Positions 58,912 to 59,036 of a stretch of DNA of 59,036 nucleotides are shown one piece after another (position 1 is the stretch's first letter; each line of letters starts with the position of its first letter). Location of the stretch: NCBI GenBank assembly GCA_034666665.1, contig JAXDLK010000005.1, positions 1 through 59,036 of the forward strand, written 5' to 3'. The notes below the pieces were generated by a model, which was not told the origin of the DNA, ran no database searches, and saw only the letters and a list, made by a program, of their open reading frames with translations. Position numbers and translations under genes: made by a program. The DNA is from JAXDLK01 sp034666665 (GTDB taxonomy: Bacteria; Desulfobacterota; Binatia; JACPRU01).

Positions 58912-59036
58912 CGGCAGCCGAAAGATAGCCGGCCGTACGGCGATTGGAGGATTGGCCTGCGGTCGTCGAATCGCCAGATGGATCGCGGCCGTCGCGCGTC
59001 GCGGCTCCGGCAGCGGCGGAAATGTCCACGGCAAAG
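58912..59036. other. Right-end stretch without an identifiable gene
   Basis: Contains an inverted repeat GGCGATT/AATCGCC (58939-58945 and 58969-58975) and a TTG with GGAGG nearby that could begin a gene continuing past the edge. Too short to judge. Confidence 0.3.

Noticed and set aside
1..59036. Search for tRNA, rRNA, CRISPR, prophage or insertion sequences
   Set aside because: No cloverleaf-like, ribosomal, spaced-repeat or transposase/integrase sequences were recognised by eye; a tRNA scan could still find a missed small RNA.

Overview
The window is high-GC, densely coded DNA from a Gram-negative bacterium. It has outer-membrane barrel candidates, many exported lipoproteins, ExbB/ExbD and an RND pump. 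DUF1302, DUF1329 and Ycf48-like genes occur together with SCP2, P450 and haloalkane-dehalogenase-like genes. This resembles what I know of uncultured deltaproteobacterial lineages such as Binatota or Myxococcota, but no rRNA or marker is present to settle it, so the lineage is inference.

Layout. 1-1050: a TetR regulator (cut by the window edge) diverges from a small unknown gene, with a 16-base palindrome filling the promoter spacer. 1087-5557: CoxE-like VWA protein and MoxR ATPase, an O-methyltransferase, and fdhD. 5687-9910: a tight + strand set of enoyl-CoA hydratase homologue, two haloalkane-dehalogenase-like hydrolases and a zinc alcohol dehydrogenase. 9904-18261: PEBP-like protein, topoisomerase IV (parC, parE), a tandem pair of NAD-isocitrate-dehydrogenase-like genes (one apparently catalytic, one missing active-site residues) and an ABC1/UbiB kinase. 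18262-24920: a MORN-repeat lipoprotein, an exported unknown, Ycf48-like and DUF1302 genes, GNAT and an extradiol dioxygenase.

25109-40123 is one long minus-strand block. In transcription order it reads: MFS/spermidine-synthase-like/TPR fusion, MMPL/RND transporter, DUF35, SCP2-type thiolase, P450 (all joined by 4-base start/stop overlaps), a two-subunit B12 acyl-CoA mutase with an abnormal substrate pocket, a histidine kinase, its NtrC-type sigma-54 activator, and DUF1329. A sigma-54 promoter with a near-consensus match lies between the activator gene and DUF1329. I read this as uptake or export plus breakdown of a hydrophobic, probably lipid- or sterol-like acyl substrate under two-component control. 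A second Ycf48-DUF1302 pair, also with a sigma-54-like site, lies at 50152-53466.

41076-49160 (+ strand) holds a membrane coiled-coil protein, a VWA protein whose single membrane helix carries the SxxxH motif of TonB/TolA, a TPR exoprotein, ExbB, ExbD, DedA and an RnfD-like/Sel1 fusion. The VWA-TPR-ExbB-ExbD set looks like a proton-motive-force-driven envelope machine with a VWA head in place of TonB, and is my first candidate for an undescribed system. 49296-58911: lipoprotein, the second DUF1302/Ycf48 pair, SCP2 protein, a NarL/NarX-type two-component pair, a TolB-like propeller, and an exported cysteine-dioxygenase-like cupin with FxLYD-like and ComEA-like exported partners. No tRNA, rRNA, CRISPR or insertion sequence was recognised.
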